Source: Holtiella sp036655075 (GTDB lineage Bacteria; Bacillota; Clostridia; Lachnospirales; Cellulosilyticaceae). From it: DNA of 57,643 nucleotides. Shown piece by piece: positions 1 to 9,900 of the stretch. The stretch lies in the NCBI RefSeq assembly GCF_036655075.1, contig NZ_JAVVQU010000015.1, forward strand, positions 1 through 57,643. Direction: 5' to 3'. Each line of letters begins with the position of its first letter. Position 1 is the stretch's first letter. The notes beneath the pieces are model-generated. The model worked only from the letters and a program-made list of their open reading frames with translations, made no database searches and had not been told where the DNA came from. A program made the translations under genes and the position numbers.

Positions 1-828
1 ACTCATAATAATCTTGACTCTTTTAAAGCCATTAATTTTACCAAGATAGGTATATGTATAGTAGGTCTTACCGCCGACTGTCACTACGTCTAGCTCATGT
101 TGTTTGAGCGTTTTGATAAAGTCACTAATCTTTATACCATCTTTTTTATAGCCTCTAGGGAAGATTTTACGGTTGGATTTTAATGCACCAATGTACTGGA
201 ACCCTATGGACTGTGAAGCATTAAATACAGCTTCGCAGCTATACCAACTGTCTGCTAAAACATAGCCTTTATTAGCAGGCTTAGGGAATTCCTTAAGTGT
301 GTTTTGAGCAAGTTCTATTTTACTCATTTCATCTTTTTGATACAGGATAATATCATAGGGTAAAACAAGCTTTTCGCAGCGGAGCATAACTGTTACAAAC
401 TGATGTCCGTATACCGTTTTCCTTTTTAAATGTGAGTTATGGAAAGAACAGCCTTGTATTTTACGTTGTGCCTTTGACGAGGGCACAGTCTTTTCATTAA
501 CAGTATCGTCAATAATAATGTAAATAGGCTGACCAGTATCAATGGAACGTTGCCAAATACGCTTGATAGCATACCTCTTCATTTCTTCAAGAAGAAGGGA
601 TTCGTTCCAAGAACTCTTATTAATAAATCTGGAAATTGTTGTGCGATGTTTCTCGGTATAGAATTCATTTACATCAGATATTTTTCCGTTGAAACCCTTG
701 AGTACCATAGCTAAAAGAAATGCTATTAGATGTCTGAACTGTGGTTTAGAAAAGAATAAGTCCAGATTTAACTTATTTAGGAATTTGATTATATCTAAAG
801 AATCGTTTATAATTAGTTCATTAAACAT
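1..828 (-). CDS. IS4/IS701-like DDE transposase, truncated by window edge
   Basis: I translated this from the reverse strand: an open frame of 276 codons starts at an ATG at 828 and runs off the left edge, so the C-terminus is missing. It would catalyse cut-and-paste transposition of an insertion sequence. Two acidic motifs fit a DDE_5/IS701-like RNase H-fold transposase: IIIDDTVNEK near residue 100 and VLADSWY near residue 190, followed by a basic stretch (GALKSNRKIFPRGYKK). The third catalytic acidic residue would lie beyond the edge. The frame is intact across the visible part, so the element may be active. I could not locate the terminal inverted repeat on the right side, between 829 and 984. 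The family assignment is fairly sure; the exact IS group is not. Confidence 0.85.
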   Translation of the reverse strand, partial: MFNELIINDSLDIIKFLNKLNLDLFFSKPQFRHLIAFLLAMVLKGFNGKISDVNEFYTEKHRTTISRFINKSSWNESLLLEEMKRYAIKRIWQRSIDTGQPIYIIIDDTVNEKTVPSSKAQRKIQGCSFHNSHLKRKTVYGHQFVTVMLRCEKLVLPYDIILYQKDEMSKIELAQNTLKEFPKPANKGYVLADSWYSCEAVFNASQSIGFQYIGALKSNRKIFPRGYKKDGIKISDFIKTLKQHELDVVTVGGKTYYTYTYLGKINGFKRVKIIMS

Positions 829-984
829 TTATGTAATCTCCTTGTGATTATTGGTTTTAGTCGACTTAATTATAACAGGGGATAGCATAGATGTTTTTTA
901 TTTTGCCCAAAATTCTATTGGTAATTTATTGGAACTGAATTTGCACGTTTATAGTAAACTACTTAAACAAGGAGGCAACAACAT

Positions 985-1215
985 ATGCAACAAGTGAAAA
1001 GAAGCTTAGTCTTAACCTTTGGAACAGCAGCTAAAAGTGAGGAAAACATTACGATTACCAATCCAAAAGAGGTCCTATCAGGTGTGGCAATTAAAAAGGC
1101 CATGACAGATGCCTTAGCCACCAATGCTATTGGTGAGGTGGTACAGGCAGATAAGATTATCGAGGCTAAATTTGTGATTCAGCAAGTAGCAGCCGTGGAC
1201 TTCGAAGAGGCCTAA
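985..1215 (+). CDS. DUF2922 family small protein
   Basis: A 76-residue soluble protein with a good ribosome binding site (AAGGAGG, 7 bases before ATG). Its N-terminus (KRSLVLTFGTAAKSEENI), the central ITNPKE motif and the C-terminal IIEAKFV strand match the DUF2922 pattern, whose biochemical role is unknown. In Firmicutes these genes often sit beside a YvrJ-type gene, and one follows here after 3 bases, so the two are almost surely co-transcribed and functionally linked. There is no signal peptide or membrane segment. The family call rests on pattern memory, not on a search. Confidence 0.75.
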   Translation: MQQVKRSLVLTFGTAAKSEENITITNPKEVLSGVAIKKAMTDALATNAIGEVVQADKIIEAKFVIQQVAAVDFEEA

Positions 1216-1218
1216 GAG

Positions 1219-1368
1219 ATGGAAGAGCTTTTGAGCCAAATTGGTAATTTTGGCTTTCCTATTATCCTTTCCATGTATTTACTCATTCGGATTGAGAATA
1301 AGATAGAAACCCTTTCTAGTACAATCTACCAATTGAGTAAAGTACTAGAAAAAAGAAATCAAGATTAA
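1219..1368 (+). CDS. YvrJ family small membrane protein
   Basis: A 49-residue frame beginning ATG at 1219, four bases after the stop of the DUF2922 gene. It reads MEELLSQIGNFGFPIILSMY at the start, then an LLIRIENKIETL stretch and a lysine-rich tail. This is the standard YvrJ layout: one short hydrophobic helix (about residues 8-23) with a charged amphipathic C-terminal half. Function is unknown. No separate Shine-Dalgarno is obvious beyond GAGG in the upstream coding end, so translational coupling with the upstream gene is likely. A strong terminator follows immediately, closing a two-gene unit. Confidence 0.75.
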   Translation: MEELLSQIGNFGFPIILSMYLLIRIENKIETLSSTIYQLSKVLEKRNQD

Positions 1369-1369
1369 G

Positions 1370-1416
1370 AAAAATGCCTTCATACCATCTACAAGATGGA
1401 TGTGAGGGCATTTTTA
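1370..1416 (+). terminator. Rho-independent terminator after yvrJ-like gene
   Basis: A long near-perfect hairpin pairs AAATGCCTTCATACCATCT with its complement around an ACA loop and ends in TTTTT. It closes the DUF2922-YvrJ unit. Confidence 0.85.
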
Positions 1417-1594
1417 TGGTCTAAAAAGGGAGAAAGGATAATATATTTATAGAAGAGGATTCTTACCATTTTTTAGGGAGGTAGATACCCTTGAAGAGTA
1501 AAAGAAACATAAATAATTTTTCCTTATATAAGGGAAATTAATAAAAGAATAGACAATCTAGATGATCCAAAACATAAGAAAGTGAGATGATGAA

Positions 1595-1777
1595 ATGAAA
1601 AGAAATAGAAGTATCGTTGTTTTTATGATTTCCTTACTCATTCTGATTGCATTGTTAGCAGGGTATATCTTGATGAATAAGAATCAAAATGACGTCAGTA
1701 TAGGCTCGTACAATGTAGAACAGACTGGACAAATCGTACAAGTAAATAGGGAAGTGCCAAGTACAATGGAAGCATGA
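1595..1777 (+). CDS. Small single-pass membrane protein, unknown function
   Basis: Sixty residues: a basic start (MKRNRS), one clear hydrophobic helix at about residues 7-27, and a polar C-terminal half, predicted outside the membrane. There is a modest ribosome binding site (GTGAGATGATGA) before ATG. I do not recognise a family. The pattern could be a signal-anchored small protein; there is no lipobox. It stands alone between a terminator and the HAD gene, which has its own strong ribosome binding site. Coding status is plausible but not certain. Confidence 0.5.
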   Translation: MKRNRSIVVFMISLLILIALLAGYILMNKNQNDVSIGSYNVEQTGQIVQVNREVPSTMEA

Positions 1778-1855
1778 GAAATGCGCCTAGAAGTAGCTTG
1801 ACAAGATGTAAGCCTTTCTCTATACTAGTTCTAATTATTTAAAAGGAGGTAGGAC

Positions 1856-2584
1856 ATGGGAAACGTTGCAGCATTTTTTGATATAGATGGAACGATTTAT
1901 AGAGAAGGGCTTATTACAGAGGTCTTCAAGAAGATGATTAAATATGAACTCATTGATGCAAGTAAATGGCATAGTGATGTAAGACCAGCTTTCTTAAGTT
2001 GGGACAAAAGACAGGGTGATTACGACACTTACCTATTAAAAATGGTCGATGTCTATACAGAAGCTGTAAAAGGAACAACACCTTACCATATCGCATACAT
2101 TGCCCAAAAGGTGATTGAGCAAAAAGGCGACCGTGTCTATACTTTTTCAAGAGAGCGCATTAAAGAACATAAGCAAAAAGGGGATAAGGTCATTGCTATA
2201 TCCGGTTCACCTATTGAATTGGTGAAGGAAATGTCTGGTAAGTATGATATGGATGACTATCGTGGTACCATTTATCAGGTCAATGAACAAGGCACTTATA
2301 GTGGTGAAATTGTACCTATGTGGGATGCTGTAAGTAAGCGTAAATCTATCTTGGAAATGGTGGAGAAGTATGATATTGACTTAGAGGCAAGCTTTGCCTA
2401 CGGAGATACAGCAGGAGACTTAACCATGCTTAAAATGGTAGGAAAACCTTTTGCCATTAATCCAACTAAGGAGCTTCTTAGTCAAATTTTAGAGGATGAA
2501 GCACTGAAGCAAAAAATTACTATTATTGTAGAAAGAAAAGATGTTACTTATCGTATGCCACTAGAGCATTTAGATATTATATAA
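1856..2584 (+). CDS. HAD-superfamily hydrolase (HAD-IB, SerB-like phosphatase)
   Basis: A 242-residue cytosolic phosphatase of the haloacid dehalogenase superfamily. Motif I is FFDIDGT (nucleophile Asp9, acid/base Asp11), motif II is the Ser in AISGSP near residue 120, and motif III/IV is the YGDTAGDLTML segment near residue 180 that binds magnesium. The helical cap between motifs I and II fits subclass IB, which holds phosphoserine phosphatase relatives. The substrate cannot be read from sequence. The start is supported by AAAGGAGG 7 bases upstream. It appears monocistronic. Confidence 0.85.
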   Translation: MGNVAAFFDIDGTIYREGLITEVFKKMIKYELIDASKWHSDVRPAFLSWDKRQGDYDTYLLKMVDVYTEAVKGTTPYHIAYIAQKVIEQKGDRVYTFSRERIKEHKQKGDKVIAISGSPIELVKEMSGKYDMDDYRGTIYQVNEQGTYSGEIVPMWDAVSKRKSILEMVEKYDIDLEASFAYGDTAGDLTMLKMVGKPFAINPTKELLSQILEDEALKQKITIIVERKDVTYRMPLEHLDII

Positions 2585-2674
2585 GTAAGTCTAAAGCGTT
2601 TGAAAAAATAAAATAAACTCCTTATAATAATAAGTATTAAATCATATAATGGCTAGATGAAAAGGGGGAGTACT

Positions 2675-2836
2675 ATGACACAGAAGAAGTTTTACGAAGA
2701 AAAATGGTTTTGGTATGCTGTTTTAGCAATGGTGAGCATAATCTGTTTAACAAGACGCAATAAAATCATCGTTAAAGGTGTGGGAAATGGCAATGCAAAT
2801 GGATCTAACTTTAACAGTACGACCAATAATCCCTAA
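2675..2836 (+). CDS. Small hypothetical protein with one hydrophobic segment
   Basis: A 53-codon frame starting ATG at 2675, with AAGGGGG 6 bases upstream and a strong terminator right after the stop, so it looks genuinely expressed. Residues 11-25 are hydrophobic and aromatic (WFWYAVLAMVSIICL), followed by a basic patch (TRRNK) and then a Gly/Asn/Ser/Thr-rich tail (NGNANGSNFNSTTNNP). The layout suggests a membrane-anchored or surface-active peptide. I recognise no family. Confidence 0.5.
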   Translation: MTQKKFYEEKWFWYAVLAMVSIICLTRRNKIIVKGVGNGNANGSNFNSTTNNP

Positions 2837-2840
2837 AGTA

Positions 2841-2883
2841 TAATAAAACTCCTCTTACTGAGTATAAGGGGAGTTTTATTATA
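2841..2883 (+). terminator. Rho-independent terminator
   Basis: ATAAAACTCC ... GGGAGTTTTAT forms a long stem, interrupted in the centre (CTTAC/TATAAG), followed by a T-rich tract. It closes the 53-codon gene. Confidence 0.8.
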
Positions 2884-2984
2884 TATATGTTCTGATTTTT
2901 GTATGTTAAGTTAATTTAACTTGACAGAAGGTGTTTATTATGGCAAAATGAAACAACTTTAATAAGAAAAGTAAGGGGAATAGA

Positions 2985-3398
2985 ATGAAAACATTAGAAT
3001 TTTACAAAAAAAATTTACAAGAAAAAGGGATAGAGCTTGAAGCGGGGATTTTAAAAAATGAAGAACATTATTTTACTAAACTTTGTGTAGCACATAAGCT
3101 TGAAGATGCAGGATGTGTACAAGAAGCTTATGAGATTTTACGTCACTTATATGAGACAAGTGCAGTACGTTTTGACAGACATCTTTTTGCAAGTTACGAA
3201 GACTATTTAGAAGAAAAAGTGAAATATTTTGTAAGCCTTGCCCAGTTAAGTTATACCCTCACACATAACCCAGCTCAAAGCTTACCTTATTTAGATGAAG
3301 CACTCATCACTCTAGATGGAGAAGAAAGCGCTTATCCATATATTGACCGTGATGACATTGAAAAATTAAGAAATGAGTACATGAACCTAGCTGTTTAA
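2985..3398 (+). CDS. Hypothetical protein, helical (TPR-like)
   Basis: A 137-residue soluble protein preceded by AAGGGGAA. It is rich in leucine, tyrosine and charged residues, with repeated helix-forming stretches (for example residues 38-50, CVQEAYEILRHLY, and 76-93). This gives it the look of a short alpha-solenoid or TPR-like scaffold. I do not recognise a named family. There is no signal peptide or membrane helix. A terminator overlaps the stop, so it is transcribed apart from the addBA operon that follows. Confidence 0.7.
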   Translation: MKTLEFYKKNLQEKGIELEAGILKNEEHYFTKLCVAHKLEDAGCVQEAYEILRHLYETSAVRFDRHLFASYEDYLEEKVKYFVSLAQLSYTLTHNPAQSLPYLDEALITLDGEESAYPYIDRDDIEKLRNEYMNLAV

Positions 3399-3416
3399 TA
3401 ACTGCTAGGTTTTTTT
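3384..3416 (+). terminator. Rho-independent terminator overlapping a stop codon
   Basis: AACCTAGC pairs with GCTAGGTT, with an inner GTT/AAC pairing, followed by seven T. The hairpin starts inside the last codons of the upstream gene. Confidence 0.8.
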
Positions 3417-3488
3417 ATTACCAAGAAACTTGTGACCAAGCTTGGAAGAGTTGATATAATAGAAGAAAAATGCAGAAGGAGGAAGCAC

Positions 3489-6400
3489 ATGGTAGAGTTT
3501 ATATTAGGGGTAGCAAAGAGCGGAAAGACCACAGTATGCTACGATGCAATTCAAGAAGCTTTAAAAGATGAGGCATATCACAATCTGATTATGCTTGTGC
3601 CAGAGCAGTTTAACTTACAAGTACAAATTGAGCTGGCAAAGTTGCTAAGTCCTGGACTTTTACGTACAGAAGTCATGAGTTTTAAGAACTTAGCGAAGAA
3701 GGTGTTGAAAGAAGTAGGTGGAATCAAGGAACCGCTTATTGATGACTTAGAACGTGTAATGATTCTTAAGAAGTTACTTGAACAGCATAAGAAGGAGTTA
3801 GCGTATTATAAAACCAGTTATAGCAGTGAAGGATTTGTAGATGGGATGAATCGCCTAATCACCATCTTTGAACAAAATGAAGTAGACAAATCTATGCTAG
3901 AAGCTTTAACAGGAGAAGATAAAAGTAGTGATGTCTTTAAGTGCAAGATGCAAGATATCATAGCTATTAATGAATGGTTCCATAGCTTTATCAAAGAGCG
4001 ATTTGTAACGGTGGAAAAGACAATGGAGCGTTTGGCAGGGTCTATTTCTAAGAGTCAGTATTTAGAGGATGCAGTGGTATGGATTGATGGATTTTATGGT
4101 TTTACTGCTACCCAATTGAAAATTATTGAAGAGCTCATGCACAAAGTACAAAAGGTCATCATTACGCTGCCTATAGACCGTCAGTATGATAAAGGTGAGT
4201 ATGTATATCCTAACAATCCTTTTTACGATAGTATTAAGAACTATCAAGGGTTGGTGAAACGCTGTGAAGCTGGGAATGTGGAGACTAAGACCTATGCTTT
4301 AAAAAATGAAAATGTAGCTGCAGATGCCCTAGCTTATTTAAATGAAAACTATTTAAAGTCTTATGCTAAGCCTTACGCACCTACACAAGATGCTATTAGA
4401 CTTACAACTTATGCCTCAAAAGATGATGAGGTTGTACAAGTAGCTAGAGAAATCGTTAAGTTAGTCCGTGATAAGAGTTATAGATATCGTGATATGGCCA
4501 TTCTTGTAGGCGATATGGTGCAGTATAAATCGACTATTATGAGTACCCTTAAAGAGTATGGGATTCCGGTATTTATAGATGATAAGAAGAGTATCCACAC
4601 CAATAGCCTTGTAGCAATCATTGATGGAGTACTAGAAGTACTAATCACGAATTGGAGTTATAAGAGCATGATGACCTTCCTCCGTTTCAATATGCTTGCG
4701 ATCAGTCGTGAAGATATAGATATTCTAGAAAATTATATGCTTGAACAGGGGATACAAAATAAGAAAAAATGGCAAGCCGATTGGGAAAGAGAAAGTAAAG
4801 GAATAGACTTAGCATATATCAAGAGGATTAAAGAGCAGGTGATGGCACCACTTGTAAGCCTTGAGGAAGCCTTGAAGCAGGTTAAAGATACAAGTGGGAA
4901 GATGAGAATTAGTGAAGCGAGCAAAGCTGTATATCAATTCTTAGAAGATATTCAGGCGTATGAGACCATACAAAAGCGTATGAGCTACTATAAAGTACAA
5001 GGTGAGCGAGCACTGGAGTTAGAAAATACCCAGATATGGGGACAAGTTGTGGATACCTTAGAGCGTTTAGTGAACCTACTTGGGGATGAAAAAGTAGCTT
5101 TAAAAGCTTACAAAAATATTTTAAAGACAAGTTTTAGCTATATAGAAGTAGGTATTATTCCCCCTTCAAAAGATCAAATCATTGTAGGAAATATTGATAG
5201 AAGTCGTATTCCACAAGTAAAAGCACTCTTTGTTCTAGGGGTAAATGAAGGTGTGATTCCTAAGGTGGATGAGGGGATGCCACTCTTTTCTGATATGGAC
5301 AAGCTCACCTTGATGCAACTGTGTGAAACAGGAGATGAAAAGCGCTCTAGACTTTATGATGTTATGGTGCACAATCCGCTGTACTTAGGCCAGTTTTTGG
5401 TGTACTACGCCTTTACGCGTGCGAGAGAAAGATTATATGTAAGTACTATTCAGGCAGAGGAAACAGGAAAGGTACTTCGCCCTTCTATTGTATTTTATAA
5501 GTTGAAGAAACTATTTGGTATGGAAGAAGGTTCAAAAGATATACTAGACCCTCTACAACTTCCACGCCCAGCACTTGGGTATATAGGTTGGGAAATGAGA
5601 AGGTATTTAGATGGGCAGGGTGAAGAGGGGCCATGGCAAGATGCAGTGAGTTGGTTTATGACTTCTAGTCAGTGGCAAGATAAGTTTAAGCATTTAACTT
5701 CTTATATGGCCTATAGCAACCAGCAAGACCAGTTAACAGAAGAAAATGCAAAGCTCTTATATAGTGAAGGACTTGTGACCAATATTTCACAGCTTGAGCT
5801 TTATCGTAATTGTCCATGTTGCTATTTTATTCGCTATGGGCTTAAAGCATCAGAACGTAAAGTGCTCCAATGGAATGCAGCTGATCTTGGGACACTTTTC
5901 CATGAGACACTAGAGCGCTATCCCAAAGAGCTTAAGAAGCAGAATACAACTTGGACAGCGGCGACGGAGGAACAACAAGATACGTGTATAGAAGAAGCAC
6001 TGCGTTATAGTGCGGTCAAACTTAGTCAAAATGCAAAACAAGATGGGCGATTTGCCTATACACTAAAGAAAGCACAAAAGATGACTAAGCGTGCAATAGG
6101 TGCCTTAACCTATCAACTTAAAGCAGGTGAGTTTGTACCAGAAGCTTACGAAGTGAGCTTTGGAAGCGAGGAGATGCCACCTATAGAAATCATCTTAGAT
6201 GATGCGCATACATTGTATTTAAAAGGACAAATTGACCGTGTAGATGTGTATATGAAAGATGAGGATGCACGCTATATCAAAGTATTAGACTATAAGTCTG
6301 GGAACAAAAACTTTAGTCTACTTGAACTTTATCATGGACTTCAGCTTCAGCTACTACTTTATTTAGATGCCTATTTACGTCTAAATGAGAAGAATAAGGC

Positions 6401-6905
6401 TGCAGGGATGTTCTACTTCCACATTGATACACGTACCATCAAATACGAAACAGGTATGGCTCTTAGCGAAGCACTTACAAGACAGTTGAAACAATATAAG
6501 CTATCAGGTCTTAGCACCAACAATATAGATATTCTAGAAAAGTTGGAGGAGGGTATAAAAGGAGAGATTGTACCTGCTAAGAAGAAAAAGGATGGAACAC
6601 TTGGAAGTACATCCCAAGTGGCAAGTGAGGGGCAGTTCCAAGCATTGATGGGCTATATGCATGAGCTCATACGCAACTTAGGCCGAGATATGCTGGCTGG
6701 AAAGATTAGTGCGAGACCTTGTAAATTAAAAGAAAAGGATGCTTGTGCATTCTGTAAATACCATACGATTTGTCAATTTGATGCAAGTACAAAAGATAAT
6801 CAGTATGACCAGCTTGAAACATTAGGGAATAAAGAGATTTGGGAAAAACTTAGTAAAGGAGGGGTGACAGATGGCATGGACACCGATGCAACAAGCAGCC
6901 ATTGA
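3489..6905 (+). CDS. addB: AddB, ATP-dependent helicase/nuclease subunit B
   Basis: AddB works with AddA to resect double-strand DNA ends for RecA-dependent repair. At 1138 residues the length is normal. The Walker A motif GVAKSGKT sits at residues 7-14. The RecB-type nuclease motif LDYKSG has its Asp near residue 933. Cysteines expected for the 4Fe-4S cluster are present: one near residue 773 in a NCPCC context, and C1085-x2-C1088-x5-C1094 at the C-terminus. I place the start at ATG 3489 rather than an upstream in-frame codon at 3432, because AGAAGGAGG lies just before it and the P-loop then has the usual spacing. The 3' end overlaps addA by 35 bases, implying coupled translation. Confidence 0.95.
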   Translation: MVEFILGVAKSGKTTVCYDAIQEALKDEAYHNLIMLVPEQFNLQVQIELAKLLSPGLLRTEVMSFKNLAKKVLKEVGGIKEPLIDDLERVMILKKLLEQHKKELAYYKTSYSSEGFVDGMNRLITIFEQNEVDKSMLEALTGEDKSSDVFKCKMQDIIAINEWFHSFIKERFVTVEKTMERLAGSISKSQYLEDAVVWIDGFYGFTATQLKIIEELMHKVQKVIITLPIDRQYDKGEYVYPNNPFYDSIKNYQGLVKRCEAGNVETKTYALKNENVAADALAYLNENYLKSYAKPYAPTQDAIRLTTYASKDDEVVQVAREIVKLVRDKSYRYRDMAILVGDMVQYKSTIMSTLKEYGIPVFIDDKKSIHTNSLVAIIDGVLEVLITNWSYKSMMTFLRFNMLAISREDIDILENYMLEQGIQNKKKWQADWERESKGIDLAYIKRIKEQVMAPLVSLEEALKQVKDTSGKMRISEASKAVYQFLEDIQAYETIQKRMSYYKVQGERALELENTQIWGQVVDTLERLVNLLGDEKVALKAYKNILKTSFSYIEVGIIPPSKDQIIVGNIDRSRIPQVKALFVLGVNEGVIPKVDEGMPLFSDMDKLTLMQLCETGDEKRSRLYDVMVHNPLYLGQFLVYYAFTRARERLYVSTIQAEETGKVLRPSIVFYKLKKLFGMEEGSKDILDPLQLPRPALGYIGWEMRRYLDGQGEEGPWQDAVSWFMTSSQWQDKFKHLTSYMAYSNQQDQLTEENAKLLYSEGLVTNISQLELYRNCPCCYFIRYGLKASERKVLQWNAADLGTLFHETLERYPKELKKQNTTWTAATEEQQDTCIEEALRYSAVKLSQNAKQDGRFAYTLKKAQKMTKRAIGALTYQLKAGEFVPEAYEVSFGSEEMPPIEIILDDAHTLYLKGQIDRVDVYMKDEDARYIKVLDYKSGNKNFSLLELYHGLQLQLLLYLDAYLRLNEKNKAAGMFYFHIDTRTIKYETGMALSEALTRQLKQYKLSGLSTNNIDILEKLEEGIKGEIVPAKKKKDGTLGSTSQVASEGQFQALMGYMHELIRNLGRDMLAGKISARPCKLKEKDACAFCKYHTICQFDASTKDNQYDQLETLGNKEIWEKLSKGGVTDGMDTDATSSH

Positions 6906-9900
6906 TAAACGTGGTGCTACTATTTTAGTTTCTGCAGCAGCAGGTTCAGGAAAGACAGCGGTACTTACAGAACGTGTATTTAAAAGGATTATGGGCAATG
7001 AGGAAGAAACAGGGATAGATATTGATAGATTCCTTATCGTAACCTTTACAAGTGCAGCAGCCCATGAGATGAAGGAGCGTATTGCAGACAAGATGAGTAA
7101 GGCAATAGAGTATCTTCAACAAGAAGATGATGGCGAACAAGAGATGGAAAAGGTAGCTTATCTTGAAAAGCAATTAGCCCTTTTACCAAAGGCTTCAATC
7201 TCTACTATCCATTCTTTCTGCTTGAAGGTGATTAAGAACTATTTCACTTATTTAGAGATTGACCCTAATATCAAAGTGGGTAATGAGTCAGAATTACAAG
7301 TTATGAAACTAGACCTTTTAGAAGAAATGTTAGAAGAGGCCTTTGAAGAAGAGGACAATGAGGATTTCTTAGAACTTGCAGAGACTTATGGAAGTATTAG
7401 AGGTCTAGAACCTCTAATGAACTTAATATTAGATTTATATACCTTCTCAAAAAGCACCATCTTCCCCAACGCGTGGTTAGATGAGATGAGCCAGAAGCTA
7501 TGTGAAACCCACGAAGTAATGGGAGCATCTGCGTGGGAACAAGAACTCATACAAGAACTCATGGCAGACTTTAAGGATTTAAGGCAAGTTTACGCAGAGG
7601 CCTTAAAGCTTACGCGTAAGCCAGATGGTCCAGCAGCTTATGAAGAAGCTCTAGTCAAAGATTTAGAACAGATTGAGCATCTTTTAGAAGTGCCTATAGA
7701 ACATGTGGAAGAGCTGATTGGCTGTATCGAGGGGATTAACTTTTCTAGGCTTTCAGGGAAGAAGCAAGACTGTAGTGATATACTCAAAGACCGTGTAAAA
7801 GGGTACAGAGAACTAGCTAAGGATATCGTCAAAAAGGCTCAAACAGTGACTAAACTTCTAGCAGACCCTTATCTAAATAGCAAAACTTACAAAGCAGGGG
7901 AGTTAATGAAGACCCTTGTGAAGTGGGTGAAAAACTTTGATGCTAGATTTAGTGAGGCAAAAAGAGATAAGGGACTTGTGGACTACAATGACTTAGAGCA
8001 TCTTGCACTCAAACTCTTTGTGACCCATGGTAAAGATGAAAAGGGGAGCAAAAAATTAGCTTATACAGAAGTTGCAAGGGAACTTGCTGACTTCTATGAA
8101 GAAATCTACATTGATGAATATCAAGATAGTAATGCAGTACAAGAGACCTTGCTAGGTGCCATAGCCCTTGCTAAAGAGGAGGGACCAACCCGCTTCATGG
8201 TTGGGGATATGAAGCAAAGTATTTATCGTTTTAGATTAGCCAATCCTCTTATCTTTGCAGATAAGTATGAGCGTTTTGATAAATACCAAGAAGATGGGGC
8301 ACATACTGAAATTTGTATTGACCTTTCTCAAAACTTTAGAAGCCGTGCAAATATCTTACAAGGAACAAATGACTTATTTAAGCAAATTATGAGTAGACGG
8401 GTGGGGGAGCTTTGCTATGATGATGATGCTGAACTTAAAGTAGGGAATCATTATGAAGAGGGAGACTATGAAGCTTATAGAGAGCAGGTGGCAGACCAAG
8501 TAGAAGTTTGTCTAGTAGAGACCCAAGATAGTGCAAGAGGTGAAGAAGAGTCAGAAGAAGGCACAGGTGAAGAATCGCCAGCAGACCTTAAAAATATCGA
8601 AGTAGAAGCATTGATGGTAGCAAAGCAGATTGGTGCACTTTTAAGAGGAGAAGCCAATCCTAAGGTGGTTTATGATAAGGAGATTGGAGCCTATCGTAAA
8701 GTAGAGCCAAGGGATATAGTCATCCTCTTGCGGTCAGTACAAGATAAGGCGAACCTTTTTGAAGAGGCACTCTTACGAGAGGGGATAGATGCCTACGCAG
8801 ATGTAAGTAGCAACTTTTTTGAGGCGATGGAAGTGCGTATTATGCTGAGTCTTTTGCAGATTCTTGATAATCCTAGACAAGACATTCCACTCCTTACGGT
8901 ACTACGCTCACCAATGGTAGGATTAGACTTTGATGAAATATTGCAAGTGCGTAAGCTGGACGAGGAAATAGATTTATATACAGTATTGTGCCGTTACCTA
9001 GAACTTGGAAAAGCTTCTGTGACTTTACAAGAGTTTATGAAGTTATTAGCTCACTATAGACAAGAAGCAGCACTCATGCCATTAGAAGAACTGATGGCAA
9101 GGCTATTTGTTGAAACAGGCTACTACGGATATGTAGGGATGTTACCAGCAGGAGCTAAGAAAAAAGCCAACTTAAAACTGCTCAAAAAATATGCAGAAGA
9201 CTTCGAAGCCAACAGTGGTGTAGGGCTTTTTGCTTTCTTACAATACATGGAGAAGTTGAAAAACTCAGGGGCAAAAATAGGAGAAGCTAAGCTTGTAGGT
9301 GAAAGTGAAAATCTTGTTCAGATTATGACCATTCATAAAAGTAAGGGGTTAGAGTTTCCTATTGTGTTTGTATGTAACACCAACAAGGCATTCAATAACT
9401 TAGATATTATGAAAAATGTGTTGATGCATCATGAATTGGGGCTCGGACCTAAGTATACAGACCGCGATACCAATATTTTATATGAAACACTTCCGTTTGA
9501 AGCCATCAAGCGACGCATTCTTTCCGAAAATATATCAGAAGAAATGCGTGTACTTTATGTGGCACTTACAAGAGCCAAAGAAAAACTATTTATTACAGGG
9601 ACAGTAAAAGACTTGCAAAAAGAGATTGAAAAATGGAGTCCTTTTGCCATTCGAAATGAGGAAGGAATCTTGCCACTTGGGCTTAGAAAGTCTCCAAGTT
9701 ACTTGAATTGGATTGGTATGAGCTTATTTGCGCACTCAGAGTTTGAGGATTTCAGAGTGGCAACGGGAATAGATGCCCCTTATTTGTTTGAAGGAAGTGG
9801 GAGATGGAAACTTTCGACCTGCTCTAAGGACAGCCTTTTAAGTGATTATCAAACCGTAGAGGAGAAAGTAGAGCAAAGAGAGGCGCTACTTGAACATTGG

